Source of the DNA: Hyphomicrobiaceae bacterium
Lineage (GTDB): Bacteria; Pseudomonadota; Alphaproteobacteria; Rhizobiales; Hyphomicrobiaceae
DNA: 64,000 bases
Direction: 5' to 3'
Assembly (NCBI GenBank): GCA_022844225.1
Contig: JALHMC010000001.1
Location: 62,001 to 126,000 of the forward strand
Positions 17,344 through 25,489 of the stretch are shown here, piece after piece; position 1 is the first letter of the stretch, and every line of letters begins with the position of its first letter. The notes under the pieces are model-generated. The model was not told the DNA's origin and made no database searches. It worked only from the letters and a program-made list of their open reading frames with translations. The position numbers were made by a program, and so were the translations under genes.

Positions 17344-17859
17344 ATGACCGAGCCAGCCATCATGCAGACAGCCGAGCACCGCACCTTGGTTCTCGGGCGG
17401 ACCTTCGAGGTGCCGATCCAGCGTGTCTATAGCGCCCTCACCGACCCACTGGAGCGGGCTCGTCTTGGTGCGTCCGGAGATAACTTCGCCCTAATTCTCG
17501 ACGCGAGCGATGTTCGCATTGGCGGTCGCGATTGCTTCCGCTTCGGTCTTAGGGGCGAGCCGAGGCTGCGGGGCGAGACGGTCTACCATTGGATTGCCGT
17601 CCCCAGCTTGATCGTCGCGACGGAGACCATCTACGCCGAGGCGACCTGCGTCTCGGTGGCCATGGTGACGCACGAGTTGCGAGAGCACCGCGACGCCACC
17701 GACCTCAAGATGACTGTCCAGCTCCTCGCGTTGACCGACGACGAGGACCTTGCCGACGAGGCTGGTGCCCGGCATACGGCCTTGATCGATAATCTCGGCC
17801 GCCATCTCGGCACTCCGGGACGTGACCAGCAACGAACTTTCTCGCGGCGCCGACGGTGA
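17344..17859 (+). CDS. SRPBCC / AHSA1-family protein
   Basis: The product has 171 residues. The pattern (R)TFEVPIQRVYSALTDPLERARLG ... YHWIAVPSLIVATETIY ... HELREHRDATDLKMTVQLLAL is that of the START-like hydrophobic cavity fold named for the Hsp90 co-chaperone Aha1. Bacterial members bind small hydrophobic ligands and are seldom characterised. The start is uncertain: GTG 17338, ATG 17344 and ATG 17362 are all possible. It follows oligopeptidase B closely. Confidence 0.75.
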   Translation: MTEPAIMQTAEHRTLVLGRTFEVPIQRVYSALTDPLERARLGASGDNFALILDASDVRIGGRDCFRFGLRGEPRLRGETVYHWIAVPSLIVATETIYAEATCVSVAMVTHELREHRDATDLKMTVQLLALTDDEDLADEAGARHTALIDNLGRHLGTPGRDQQRTFSRRRR

Positions 17860-18002
17860 ACACCCTGGCGCCCCCGTTCGGATCGGGATTGTGCTCGCGG
17901 CAAAGCTGCACTAATTGCACGATCGTAGCGGACTGTCGCAGAAGCGTTGTCTTCGCCTGACACCGTGCGATTGAGACCACCCTCAACTCTCGGGAGATCG
18001 AT

Positions 18003-19220
18003 TTGGACAGTGTTCTCATTATCGGTGCGGGTGCCGCCGGCTCTGTGACCGCGCAGAAGTGCGCGATGAATCGGGACGTGTTCAAGAAGATCCATCTCGC
18101 CTCGCGGCGATTGGCGAGCTGCGAAGCCGTGGCCAAGCGCTGCGTGACGCCGATCGAAATCAGCCAGGTCGACGCCGACGACGTCAAGGCGACGGTGGCG
18201 CTGATCAACAAGGTCAAGCCCGACCTCGTCATCAACATGGCGCTCCCGTACCAGGATCTGCCGATCATGGATGCCTGCCTCGAAACGGGCGTGCACTACA
18301 TGGATACGGCCAACTACGAGCCCCGCGACGTTGCCAAGTTCGAGTACTCCTGGCAGTGGAAGTACCAGGATCGCTATGCCGCCAAGGGCATCATGGCGAT
18401 CCTCGGCTGCGGCTTCGATCCCGGCCAGTCGAACATCTATTGCTCCTATGCGCAGGAGTTCCTGTTCGACACCATCGAGACGATCGACATCATCGACTGC
18501 AACGACGGCAGCCACGGCAAGGCGTTCGCCACCAATTTCAATCCGGAGATCAACCTCCGCGAGGTGACGCAGCGCGGCAAGTATTGGAAGAACGGCCAGT
18601 GGATCGACATCGATCCCCTCTCGATCGCGACCATGATCGACTATCCCGAGGTCGGCCCCCGGAAGAGCTACCTGATCTACCACGAAGAGGAGGAGAGCCT
18701 CGTCCAGAACATCAAGGGCCTGAAGCAGATCCGATTCTGGATGACCTTCTCCGACAACTACATCAAGCACCTCGAAGTGCTCCAGAACGTCGGCATGACG
18801 CGTATCGACCCCGTCATGTACAAGGGCAATCCCGTCATTCCGATGGAGTTCCTGAAGGAACTGCTGCCGCCACCTTCCTCGCTCGGCGAGAACTACTCGG
18901 GTCGCACGTCGATTGGCTGCATCTTCGTCGGCAAGAAGGACGGCAAGGAAAAACGCGCGATCATCTATAACGTGTGCGATCACGCCGATTGCTACAAGGA
19001 GACAGGCGCCCAGGCCGTGTCCTACACCACCGGCGTGCCTCCGGTCGTCGGCGCGATGATGCTGTTCAAAGGCGCCTGGAAGAAGCCGGGCGGTGTCTAC
19101 AATGTCGAGCAGCTCCCGCCGAAGCCCTTCATGGACGAGATCGGCAAGCAAGGTCTGCCGTGGCACATGAAGGAGATGAGCCCGAGCGAGCAGGCGGACC
19201 TGTTTGCGGTGAAAACCTGA
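18003..19220 (+). CDS. Carboxynorspermidine/carboxyspermidine dehydrogenase (saccharopine dehydrogenase-like)
   Basis: The product has 405 residues. The N-terminal Rossmann motif is VLIIGAGAAGS; LGCGFDPGQSN and the C-terminal GGVYNVEQLPPKPFMDEI are typical of the Lys1-like enzymes that reduce the Schiff base of aspartate semialdehyde with diaminopropane or putrescine to carboxynorspermidine or carboxyspermidine. The partner decarboxylase is 1.8 kb downstream on the same strand, which fixes the pathway. The start is TTG, supported by GGGAG six bases upstream and by the Rossmann strand beginning at codon 3. The stop overlaps the next gene's ATG. Confidence 0.9.
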   Translation: MDSVLIIGAGAAGSVTAQKCAMNRDVFKKIHLASRRLASCEAVAKRCVTPIEISQVDADDVKATVALINKVKPDLVINMALPYQDLPIMDACLETGVHYMDTANYEPRDVAKFEYSWQWKYQDRYAAKGIMAILGCGFDPGQSNIYCSYAQEFLFDTIETIDIIDCNDGSHGKAFATNFNPEINLREVTQRGKYWKNGQWIDIDPLSIATMIDYPEVGPRKSYLIYHEEEESLVQNIKGLKQIRFWMTFSDNYIKHLEVLQNVGMTRIDPVMYKGNPVIPMEFLKELLPPPSSLGENYSGRTSIGCIFVGKKDGKEKRAIIYNVCDHADCYKETGAQAVSYTTGVPPVVGAMMLFKGAWKKPGGVYNVEQLPPKPFMDEIGKQGLPWHMKEMSPSEQADLFAVKT

Positions 19221-19591
19221 TGCCTTCGACCGTCCTATGGTTCGCAACCGAAGAGTTCGTCGACAGCGACGAGCAACGCGAGCAGCGCGTCAATGAGGAC
19301 ATTGGCGGCGCTGCACTCGCCGTTTGGCTGTCGTCCGAGTTGCAGGCCAAGGGGCTCAATGCGTCCGCGCCCTGGCCCGAGGATCACGGCTGGGACTTCT
19401 CGGTCCAGTCCACCCAAGGCGCCTATGCGATCGTCTGTACGATCGAAGACGGCGCCGACGAGGAGCGTCAGGCCTGCGTGCAGATCCATCTCGGCAAGCC
19501 AGGCCGCGCGGCGCTCGAATCCGCGGACCCGGTGCTCCATCTGATCTCCGCTCTGCTTGAAAGTCGGGGAGCGAACCTCGCTGTCGAGTGA
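19220..19591 (+). CDS. Small acidic cytoplasmic protein in the polyamine operon, function unknown
   Basis: The product has 123 residues, no signal peptide and a net negative charge. It opens MPSTVLWFATEEFVDSDEQRE and has a WDFSVQ...YAIVCTIED segment suggesting a small alpha/beta fold. Its ATG overlaps the TGA of the dehydrogenase (ATGA), so translation is probably coupled. I recognise no family. Context suggests it is expressed with polyamine synthesis, but no direct role can be read. Confidence 0.7.
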   Translation: MPSTVLWFATEEFVDSDEQREQRVNEDIGGAALAVWLSSELQAKGLNASAPWPEDHGWDFSVQSTQGAYAIVCTIEDGADEERQACVQIHLGKPGRAALESADPVLHLISALLESRGANLAVE

Positions 19592-19642
19592 TTGTCGCAC
19601 TCTGCGAGCTGGACTGCGGGGCGTGCTGCCTTGGGGGAGCCG

Positions 19643-20983
19643 ATGCAGGAAGGGGACGTCGAGGGGCGCATAACGAGCGGCGATGCCCTGCGGCCGGTGA
19701 TCGTGACGGTCCACGGGACGAATGATCAACTGCCTCACGACAGCGGCGAGCGCTGGTGGCAGATCGGCTCCGAGTTCTCTCAGAAGATGACCTCGGCCCT
19801 CGCCGATCGCGGCATCAACGACGTGGAAATCCGCCCTCTGCGCTGGTCGGGGCAGAATTCGGACTTCGACCGCCTCGTCGCCGCCCGTGCTCTCGCCCGT
19901 CTGCTCCAACGCCTTGAGCACGAGCAGCGCCCGCATGCCGTGCTCGCTCACAGCCATGGTGGCAACGTAGCAATGGAGGCGCTGGCCCAGAGGTCGAGCG
20001 CCCGCCAACTGGGCGGCGTCGTTTCCTTCGGCACGCCTTTCTTCATCCGCCGATTGAAGACCGTGCCTGCCCTCATCGCACTGTTCAAGGTCGTGCTCGG
20101 CATCGTCATCGCGCCGATCATGGTCGGCTATCTCGCCTATGCGTTCGCATCGGAAACGAGCAAAATCATCGAGGCCGTGGTCGTGTTCGGCGGGCTCCTC
20201 GCAGTCGCGGTCTGGAGCGCTTGGCAGGGGTGGCGCGTCCTTGCCTTTCGTCAGCTTGCACGGCGGCGGTTCGCGCGGGCGCTGAAGCCGGATCAGTGGC
20301 TCGTGGTGCACAGTTCCCGCGACGAGGCCATGCGGTTGCTCGAAACGGCCGCGGCCATCTCGCCGCAATACGTCACCGTCGAGGCGGCAATGCGCTCGCT
20401 GACCAGCTTCGCGCGTCTCGCCGCCGTGGCCGGCACGATCGCGATTTTCGCCTGGACGGCCGGCTACTTTCTCGCGCCGATCGTGACCAAGGTGCGTTCC
20501 GGCAACTACGGTTTCGCGACCGCCGTCGACTTCACGTTCCTGCTCCTGATTCCGGTGGTCTACGGCGCCCTCTTTGGCGTCCTCTGGCTGCTGGCGCGGT
20601 TGGGCGGCGCGTGGCTCTGGTCACGGACTCTGACGGCGGCCATCCAGGGCGGGGTCGTCGGTGCGGCCTATGGCGGTGACGCCGCGTACGTGCTCAGGGG
20701 CGTGACTCACTTGCCGCCGCAGGTTCCCTCCCCCCGTGATGTGCGCCTGGATGCGGTCAACCTGGGCGGCGTCGACGACGCGGCGATCTTCGTCGCGGCC
20801 CAGCGCCTGTATGGTGCCGTGGTGGCCAGGGACGAGCTCGAAGGAGGTCTCGCCGACCCGGACACCATGTGGAAGCATCTCAGCGACGCGCTCTATCACA
20901 ATGCCTATATGAGAGACGGCGACGTGATTGCCGGCGTAGCCGATCATCTGGCGGACGAATGGCAGAGACCCGCAACGAAGTAG
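19643..20983 (+). CDS. Membrane-bound alpha/beta-hydrolase-like protein
   Basis: The product has 446 residues. The N-terminus VIVTVHGTND is the oxyanion strand of an alpha/beta hydrolase. AHSHGG (102-107) is the nucleophile elbow with Ser104, and VSFGTPFF follows, as in lipases. After that come two pairs of membrane helices (LIALFKVVLGIVIAPIMVGYL, AVVVFGGLLAVAVWSAW; LAAVAGTIAIFAWTAGYFLA, FTFLLLIPVVYGALFGVLWLL) and a C-terminal soluble tail. The substrate is unknown. I chose ATG 19643, preceded by GGGGGAG, over the TTG at 19592. The gene sits between the two polyamine genes in the same direction. Confidence 0.75.
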   Translation: MQEGDVEGRITSGDALRPVIVTVHGTNDQLPHDSGERWWQIGSEFSQKMTSALADRGINDVEIRPLRWSGQNSDFDRLVAARALARLLQRLEHEQRPHAVLAHSHGGNVAMEALAQRSSARQLGGVVSFGTPFFIRRLKTVPALIALFKVVLGIVIAPIMVGYLAYAFASETSKIIEAVVVFGGLLAVAVWSAWQGWRVLAFRQLARRRFARALKPDQWLVVHSSRDEAMRLLETAAAISPQYVTVEAAMRSLTSFARLAAVAGTIAIFAWTAGYFLAPIVTKVRSGNYGFATAVDFTFLLLIPVVYGALFGVLWLLARLGGAWLWSRTLTAAIQGGVVGAAYGGDAAYVLRGVTHLPPQVPSPRDVRLDAVNLGGVDDAAIFVAAQRLYGAVVARDELEGGLADPDTMWKHLSDALYHNAYMRDGDVIAGVADHLADEWQRPATK

Positions 20984-21024
20984 GGACCGGTCCACGGTCG
21001 ACCTCATGTGAAATGTGAGCAGCA

Positions 21025-22158
21025 ATGCACCTACCATCGGACATCCGCACCCCCGCCTACGTCCTCGACGTCGCAGCGCTGAAGCGCAACCTCGCAACCG
21101 TCCGGCGCATCCGCCAGGAGGCCGCCTGCAAGGTCCTGCTCGCGACCAAGGCATGGGCCATGCCCGCCGCATTCCCGCTGATGCGCGACAGCCTCGACGG
21201 CACCACGGCCTCGGGCGAGTACGAGGCGCGGCTGGGGCGCGAGGAGTTCGGCAAGGAGGTGCACGTCTACGCGCCGGCCTACGCTCCTGGCGAGGTCGAG
21301 CGGCTGACGGCGATCGCCGACCACATCTACTTCAACTCTCCCGAGCAGATCGCACGGTTCGGCCCCATCGCACGCGCTGCGGGCAGGAAAACAGGCATCC
21401 GCATTAACCCGGGCTACTCGAATGCGACGCTCGGCGGCGCGCTCTACGATCCGTGCGCGCCCTGCTCGCGCTTCGGCACCACTCGTGAACAGATCGACGA
21501 GCTACCCTGGGGCGAGATCGACATCCTGCACGCGCACACCCTCTGCGAATCCATGGCCTACGGGTCCAAGGGATTGATCGAGCACGTAGCGCGCGAGTTC
21601 GCGCCCTACGTCCGCCGCGTGAAGGCCGTCAATTTCGGCGGCGGCCACTTCGTCAACAAGGAGGGTTATGACGTCGATGTCCTCATCGCTGCCATCAAGG
21701 CGTTTCGCGCCGAGTTCGGTGTGGAGGTGATCCTGGAGCCCGGGGCGGGCATTGTCGTCGATACGGGCTACCTCGTCGCGAGCGTCATCGGCCTGCACCA
21801 CAACGTGAAGGACATCGCCATTCTCGACACGTCCGCCTCGACTCACATGCCGGACGTGCTCGAGGTGCCCTATACGCCCACCGTCATCGGCGCCGGTGCC
21901 ACTGGCGTCCACGGCCATGAGTACATCCTCGGCGGCAAGACCTGCATGACCGGCGATGTCATTGGCGAATATTCCTTCGAGCGACCACTCGCTCTCGGTG
22001 ACCGGCTGATCTTCACCGATATGATGCAATACTCGTTCGTGAAGAACACCACTTTCAACGGCACGCCGAAGCCCGACATTGCCATCCTCGATGAAGACGG
22101 CAGCTATCGCGTGGTTCGCTCTTTCGGCTACGAGGATTTCCGCAAGACACTCGGTTGA
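21025..22158 (+). CDS. nspC: Carboxynorspermidine/carboxyspermidine decarboxylase
   Basis: The product has 377 residues, an alanine-racemase-fold PLP enzyme. The PLP lysine is K42 in LLATKAW. Further motifs are RINPGYSNATLGGALYDPCAPCSRFG, NFGGGHFVNKEGYD, EPGAGIVVDTGYL and the second-subunit active-site Cys region HEYILGGKTCMTGDVIGEYSF. It removes CO2 from carboxynorspermidine or carboxyspermidine, the last step of the aspartate-semialdehyde route to norspermidine or spermidine, which does not use S-adenosylmethionine decarboxylase. The start has no strong ribosome site. It is 41 bases after the hydrolase gene. Confidence 0.93.
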   Translation: MHLPSDIRTPAYVLDVAALKRNLATVRRIRQEAACKVLLATKAWAMPAAFPLMRDSLDGTTASGEYEARLGREEFGKEVHVYAPAYAPGEVERLTAIADHIYFNSPEQIARFGPIARAAGRKTGIRINPGYSNATLGGALYDPCAPCSRFGTTREQIDELPWGEIDILHAHTLCESMAYGSKGLIEHVAREFAPYVRRVKAVNFGGGHFVNKEGYDVDVLIAAIKAFRAEFGVEVILEPGAGIVVDTGYLVASVIGLHHNVKDIAILDTSASTHMPDVLEVPYTPTVIGAGATGVHGHEYILGGKTCMTGDVIGEYSFERPLALGDRLIFTDMMQYSFVKNTTFNGTPKPDIAILDEDGSYRVVRSFGYEDFRKTLG

Positions 22159-22424
22159 GGATTGCCGCTCAACGCCGTTTGACGTCGGAGTCTGGCTCAG
22201 CGTTGGCGCAGGCGGCGCTGATCCGGCGCCACGGAACCACGACAGACCCGCGGCGTTTACGCGCCTGACCGCGATCCAATGGCCGCCTCTCCTCCGCGCA
22301 TCTCGACCTGTTGCCAGCGGCCCGGCGGCGCTGCGTCCTGCCCCCCGTCATTGCCGATCTCGTCAAGGCGTGGTAGCCAACCGGGAACAATGAAGAAGCA
22401 GATAATCGTTGGGAGGGCACCGGT

Positions 22425-22883
22425 GTGAAACGCGGCTGGATCGTCGCGAGCTTGTTTTTTCTCGCACTCTTCTCCGGTACGATCTGGCTGTCGGCTTCCC
22501 TTCCGCTCTTGGACGAGTTGGGCCCAGGACCAGGTTTCTTTCCCATTTGGCTTGCTGGCATCGGCGCCGTTCTGAGCGTCGTTCTCGTGGTGCAGACCGC
22601 CCGCGCGCCGACCGATGGGCCGTCCGACAGCCTGATGCCCGATCGCGATGCGCTGTTCCGAATTTCGTGCATCATCGTCATGCTGGTGTTCGGCGCGCTG
22701 GTTCTCGACTGGCTCGGCTGGCGGATCACCGCACTCATCGTCACCGGCGTCCTGCTTCCGGCACTCGGTGCTCGCTCGCCATGGGCCGTCGTGCCGTTCG
22801 TGCTGGCCGCTAGCTTCGGCGTATTCCACGTCTTCTATTACTGGCTCAAGGTGCCGTTGCCCATCGGCACATTCGGCATCTGA
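22425..22883 (+). CDS. tctB: Tripartite tricarboxylate transporter, small membrane subunit TctB
   Basis: The product has 152 residues with four predicted helices, the TctB size and pattern (WIVASLFFLALFSGTIW; GPGFFPIWLAGIGAVLSVVLV; LVLDWLGWRITALIVTGVLLPAL; VFHVFYYWLKVPLP). The ILGxGPGFFP-like motif is typical of the family. The start is GTG, preceded by GGGAGG; two overlapping GTGs (22423, 22425) make only the latter in frame. It is the first gene of tctBAC, 15 bases before tctA. Together they import a carboxylate using the proton or sodium gradient. Confidence 0.88.
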   Translation: MKRGWIVASLFFLALFSGTIWLSASLPLLDELGPGPGFFPIWLAGIGAVLSVVLVVQTARAPTDGPSDSLMPDRDALFRISCIIVMLVFGALVLDWLGWRITALIVTGVLLPALGARSPWAVVPFVLAASFGVFHVFYYWLKVPLPIGTFGI

Positions 22884-22898
22884 GGATCAGACAACTCG

Positions 22899-24395
22899 AT
22901 GGAAACACTCGATCATCTGCTTTCCGGCCTCGCTGCAGCGATGACACTGAAGTATCTCGCCTTCGCGCTGGCGGGCTGCGTCTTCGGCACTCTCGTTGGA
23001 GTCCTGCCCGGCGTCGGGCCAGCGGCGGGAACGGCCATCCTCATCCCCATTACGTTCAACCTCGATCCGGCCGGCGCCATCATCATGCTGTCGGCGATCT
23101 ATTACGGAGCCATGTACGGGGGCACCATTACTTCGGTGCTGCTCAACGTGCCAGGAGAGGCGGCCTCGGTCATCACCTGTATCGAGGGCTATCAAATGGC
23201 CAGGCAGGGCCGCGGCGGCGCCGCACTCGGCATCGCGGCCATTGGCTCATTCATTGGCGGCACCGTAGCGGTGATCGCGCTTGTCGTCGTGGCAGCCCCA
23301 CTCGCCGCGCTTGCGCTCAAGTTCGGCCCGCCAGAGTTCTTCGCGTTGATGCTATTCGGCCTTTGCCTCGTCACCGGCCTCGCCGGACGATCTCTAGTCG
23401 CCGGCATTCTCATGACCATCGCCGGGCTTCTCATTTCTTTGATCGGCATCGACCCGGTCCGCGGTGCGCCACGTTTCACGTTCGGCATGCCGGAACTTTA
23501 TGATGGCCTGGGCTTCATTCCGGTCGTGATGGGTCTCTTCGGCATTGGCGAGATTCTCGCGACCGCCGAGAAGCCCTATCGCGAGGTCATCAAGACCAAC
23601 CTGCGCGACATCTGGCCGAACCGGCAAGAATGGAAATCTTCCATCGGCGCCATCGGTCGCGGCACCGGTATCGGCTTCTTCCTCGGCCTCATCCCTGGTG
23701 TCGGATCCATCATCCCGACGTTCATGTCCTACATCCTCGAGAAGCGCATCTCGAAACATCCCGAGAAATTCGGCACTGGCGTGATCGAGGGCGTCGCCGG
23801 CCCCGAGACCGCCAACAACGCCTACGCCAACGCCGCCATGGTGCCTCTGCTGACGCTCGGCATCCCGTCCTCCCCGACGATTGCCGTGCTGATGGGTGCC
23901 TTCATCATCAACGGCCTGACACCGGGGCCCTTCCTGTTCACCGAGAAGCCGGTCCTGGTGTGGACCATCATCGCCTCGTTCTTCATCGGCAACGTGATGC
24001 TGCTGATCCTGAACCTGCCGCTGGTCGGGTTATGGGCGAAAATCCTCGAGGTCCCCTACCAGTACGTCGTCGTCGGCACGCTGCTGTTCTGCGTCATCGG
24101 CGCCTACTCGATCAACTCGAGCGTGTTCGACGTCTGGGTCATGCTCGGTTTCGGCGTGATCGGCTACCTGCTTCGCAAGCTGGACTACCCGCTCGCGCCA
24201 TTCGTTCTGGGGCTGATCCTGGGGCCACAGCTCGAAAAATCGCTACGCACATCGCTCGAGATGTCGGCGGGGGATTTCATGATCTTCCTGACGCGGCCCA
24301 TCACGGTCACTCTTCTCGTTCTGTCGATCGTTGTGCTGGTGGTATCCGCGCTCAATCTCGCACCATCGCAGATCCGCGAGGCCACGGACGACTGA
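22899..24395 (+). CDS. tctA: Tripartite tricarboxylate transporter, large membrane subunit TctA
   Basis: The product has 498 residues with about 12 helices. Family motifs are [22 protein letters not shown] near the N-terminus, [42 protein letters not shown], and [38 protein letters not shown]. TctA is the transport channel; TctB assists it and TctC delivers substrate. The following tctC starts 60 bases downstream after a strong ribosome site. The substrate cannot be read from sequence. Confidence 0.94.
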   Translation: METLDHLLSGLAAAMTLKYLAFALAGCVFGTLVGVLPGVGPAAGTAILIPITFNLDPAGAIIMLSAIYYGAMYGGTITSVLLNVPGEAASVITCIEGYQMARQGRGGAALGIAAIGSFIGGTVAVIALVVVAAPLAALALKFGPPEFFALMLFGLCLVTGLAGRSLVAGILMTIAGLLISLIGIDPVRGAPRFTFGMPELYDGLGFIPVVMGLFGIGEILATAEKPYREVIKTNLRDIWPNRQEWKSSIGAIGRGTGIGFFLGLIPGVGSIIPTFMSYILEKRISKHPEKFGTGVIEGVAGPETANNAYANAAMVPLLTLGIPSSPTIAVLMGAFIINGLTPGPFLFTEKPVLVWTIIASFFIGNVMLLILNLPLVGLWAKILEVPYQYVVVGTLLFCVIGAYSINSSVFDVWVMLGFGVIGYLLRKLDYPLAPFVLGLILGPQLEKSLRTSLEMSAGDFMIFLTRPITVTLLVLSIVVLVVSALNLAPSQIREATDD

Positions 24396-24455
24396 CGCGG
24401 TCTCGCATTCCTGTTATGACGATCCAAGCCAACCAAGGGAGGTTAAAAAAAACCC

Positions 24456-25427
24456 ATGCTGAAATCGATCATCGGCGCTGCCGTCGGCCTTGCGCTCGGC
24501 GCCGGAGCGGCGCTGGCTCAGACCTTCCCAGACAAGCCCATCAATCTCATGGTCGCCTTCCCGCCGGGCGGCTCGACCGATATCGGTGCTCGCGTTGTCG
24601 CCGGCATCGCGGAGAAGATGATCGGTCAGCCGATCGTCGTCGTGAATAAGGGCGGGGCCGGCGGACAAGTGGGCTGGACGGATCTCGTCCGCCAGAAGCC
24701 CGACGGCTACAACATCGGCTTCGTCAACCTGCCGGCCACTAACACGGCCTACCTCGATCCCGCACGTCAGGCGATCTTCAACGAGAAGAGCTTCACGCCC
24801 ATCATCAATCAGGTGCTGGACCCCGGCCTCGTTTGGGTCGCCGCCGACAGCCCCTTCAAGACGATGAAGGACGTCATCGATGCGGCCAAGAAGGAGCCAG
24901 GCAAGCTGCGGGGCGCCACGACGGGCATCCTGTCCGACGACCACCTCGCGATCCTGATGATCGAGGAAGCCGTTCCCGGCGCCTCCTTCCGCCTCGTACA
25001 TCTGGCCGGTGGTGCGCCAATGCTCAAGGAGACACTGGGCGGAAACATCGATGTCGCCTTCGACAACGTCGGCTCGGTCGTCACCCAGGTAAAGAGCGGG
25101 CAGGTCCGCGCGCTGGCCGTCATGGACCACGAGCGGTCCAAGTTCCTCCCCGATGTGCCCACGATGAAGGAGCTCGGCTACCCGACTGTCATCTCCTCAT
25201 CGACGCGTGGCATCGCCGGCCCGAAGGGCATGGATCCAAAGGTCGTCGAAAAGCTCGCCGATACGTTCAAGAAGGCGATGGAGGATCCCGACCACCAGAA
25301 GAAAATGGACGACGTCGGCCTCGCGGTAAAGATCATGACCGGCGCCGAGTACCAGAAGTACTTCGACGAGATCCACGAAACGTCGAAGCGGCTGGTCGAG
25401 TGGGCGAAGACCCGCCAGCAGAAGTAA
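24456..25427 (+). CDS. tctC: Periplasmic substrate-binding protein TctC (Bug family)
   Basis: The product has 323 residues. The signal peptide ends at ALAQ, then TFPDKPINLMVAFPPGGSTDIGARVVA, the Bug-family start. VVVNKGGAGGQVGW and the GILSDDHLA region form the ligand pocket. It is strikingly similar in wording to the orphan TctC at 34211-35191 (same ligand-loop text, same SSSTRGI segment), suggesting paralogues with related ligands. GGGAGG lies 12-17 bases before the ATG. It is the last gene of the operon, with a strong terminator 29 bases after the stop. Confidence 0.93.
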   Translation: MLKSIIGAAVGLALGAGAALAQTFPDKPINLMVAFPPGGSTDIGARVVAGIAEKMIGQPIVVVNKGGAGGQVGWTDLVRQKPDGYNIGFVNLPATNTAYLDPARQAIFNEKSFTPIINQVLDPGLVWVAADSPFKTMKDVIDAAKKEPGKLRGATTGILSDDHLAILMIEEAVPGASFRLVHLAGGAPMLKETLGGNIDVAFDNVGSVVTQVKSGQVRALAVMDHERSKFLPDVPTMKELGYPTVISSSTRGIAGPKGMDPKVVEKLADTFKKAMEDPDHQKKMDDVGLAVKIMTGAEYQKYFDEIHETSKRLVEWAKTRQQK

Positions 25428-25455
25428 GCTGCTCAACTGCCGTCTTCAGCACGCG

Positions 25456-25485
25456 AAAGGCCCGGGCATTCGACCGGGCCTTTTT
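25456..25485 (+). terminator. Rho-independent terminator of the tctBAC operon
   Basis: AAAGGCCCGG and CCGGGCCTTT form a perfect 10-base-pair stem with an 8-base loop, followed by more T. Since A-T pairs flank the stem, it can also work for dnaE on the opposite strand, whose stop is at 25490. Confidence 0.9.
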
Positions 25486-25489
25486 CTAC

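Noticed and set aside
17631-19247. A 538-codon open frame antisense to the carboxy(nor)spermidine dehydrogenase
   Set aside because: The antisense protein is Asp/Val/His/Arg-biased without motifs; the sense frame is a complete known enzyme.
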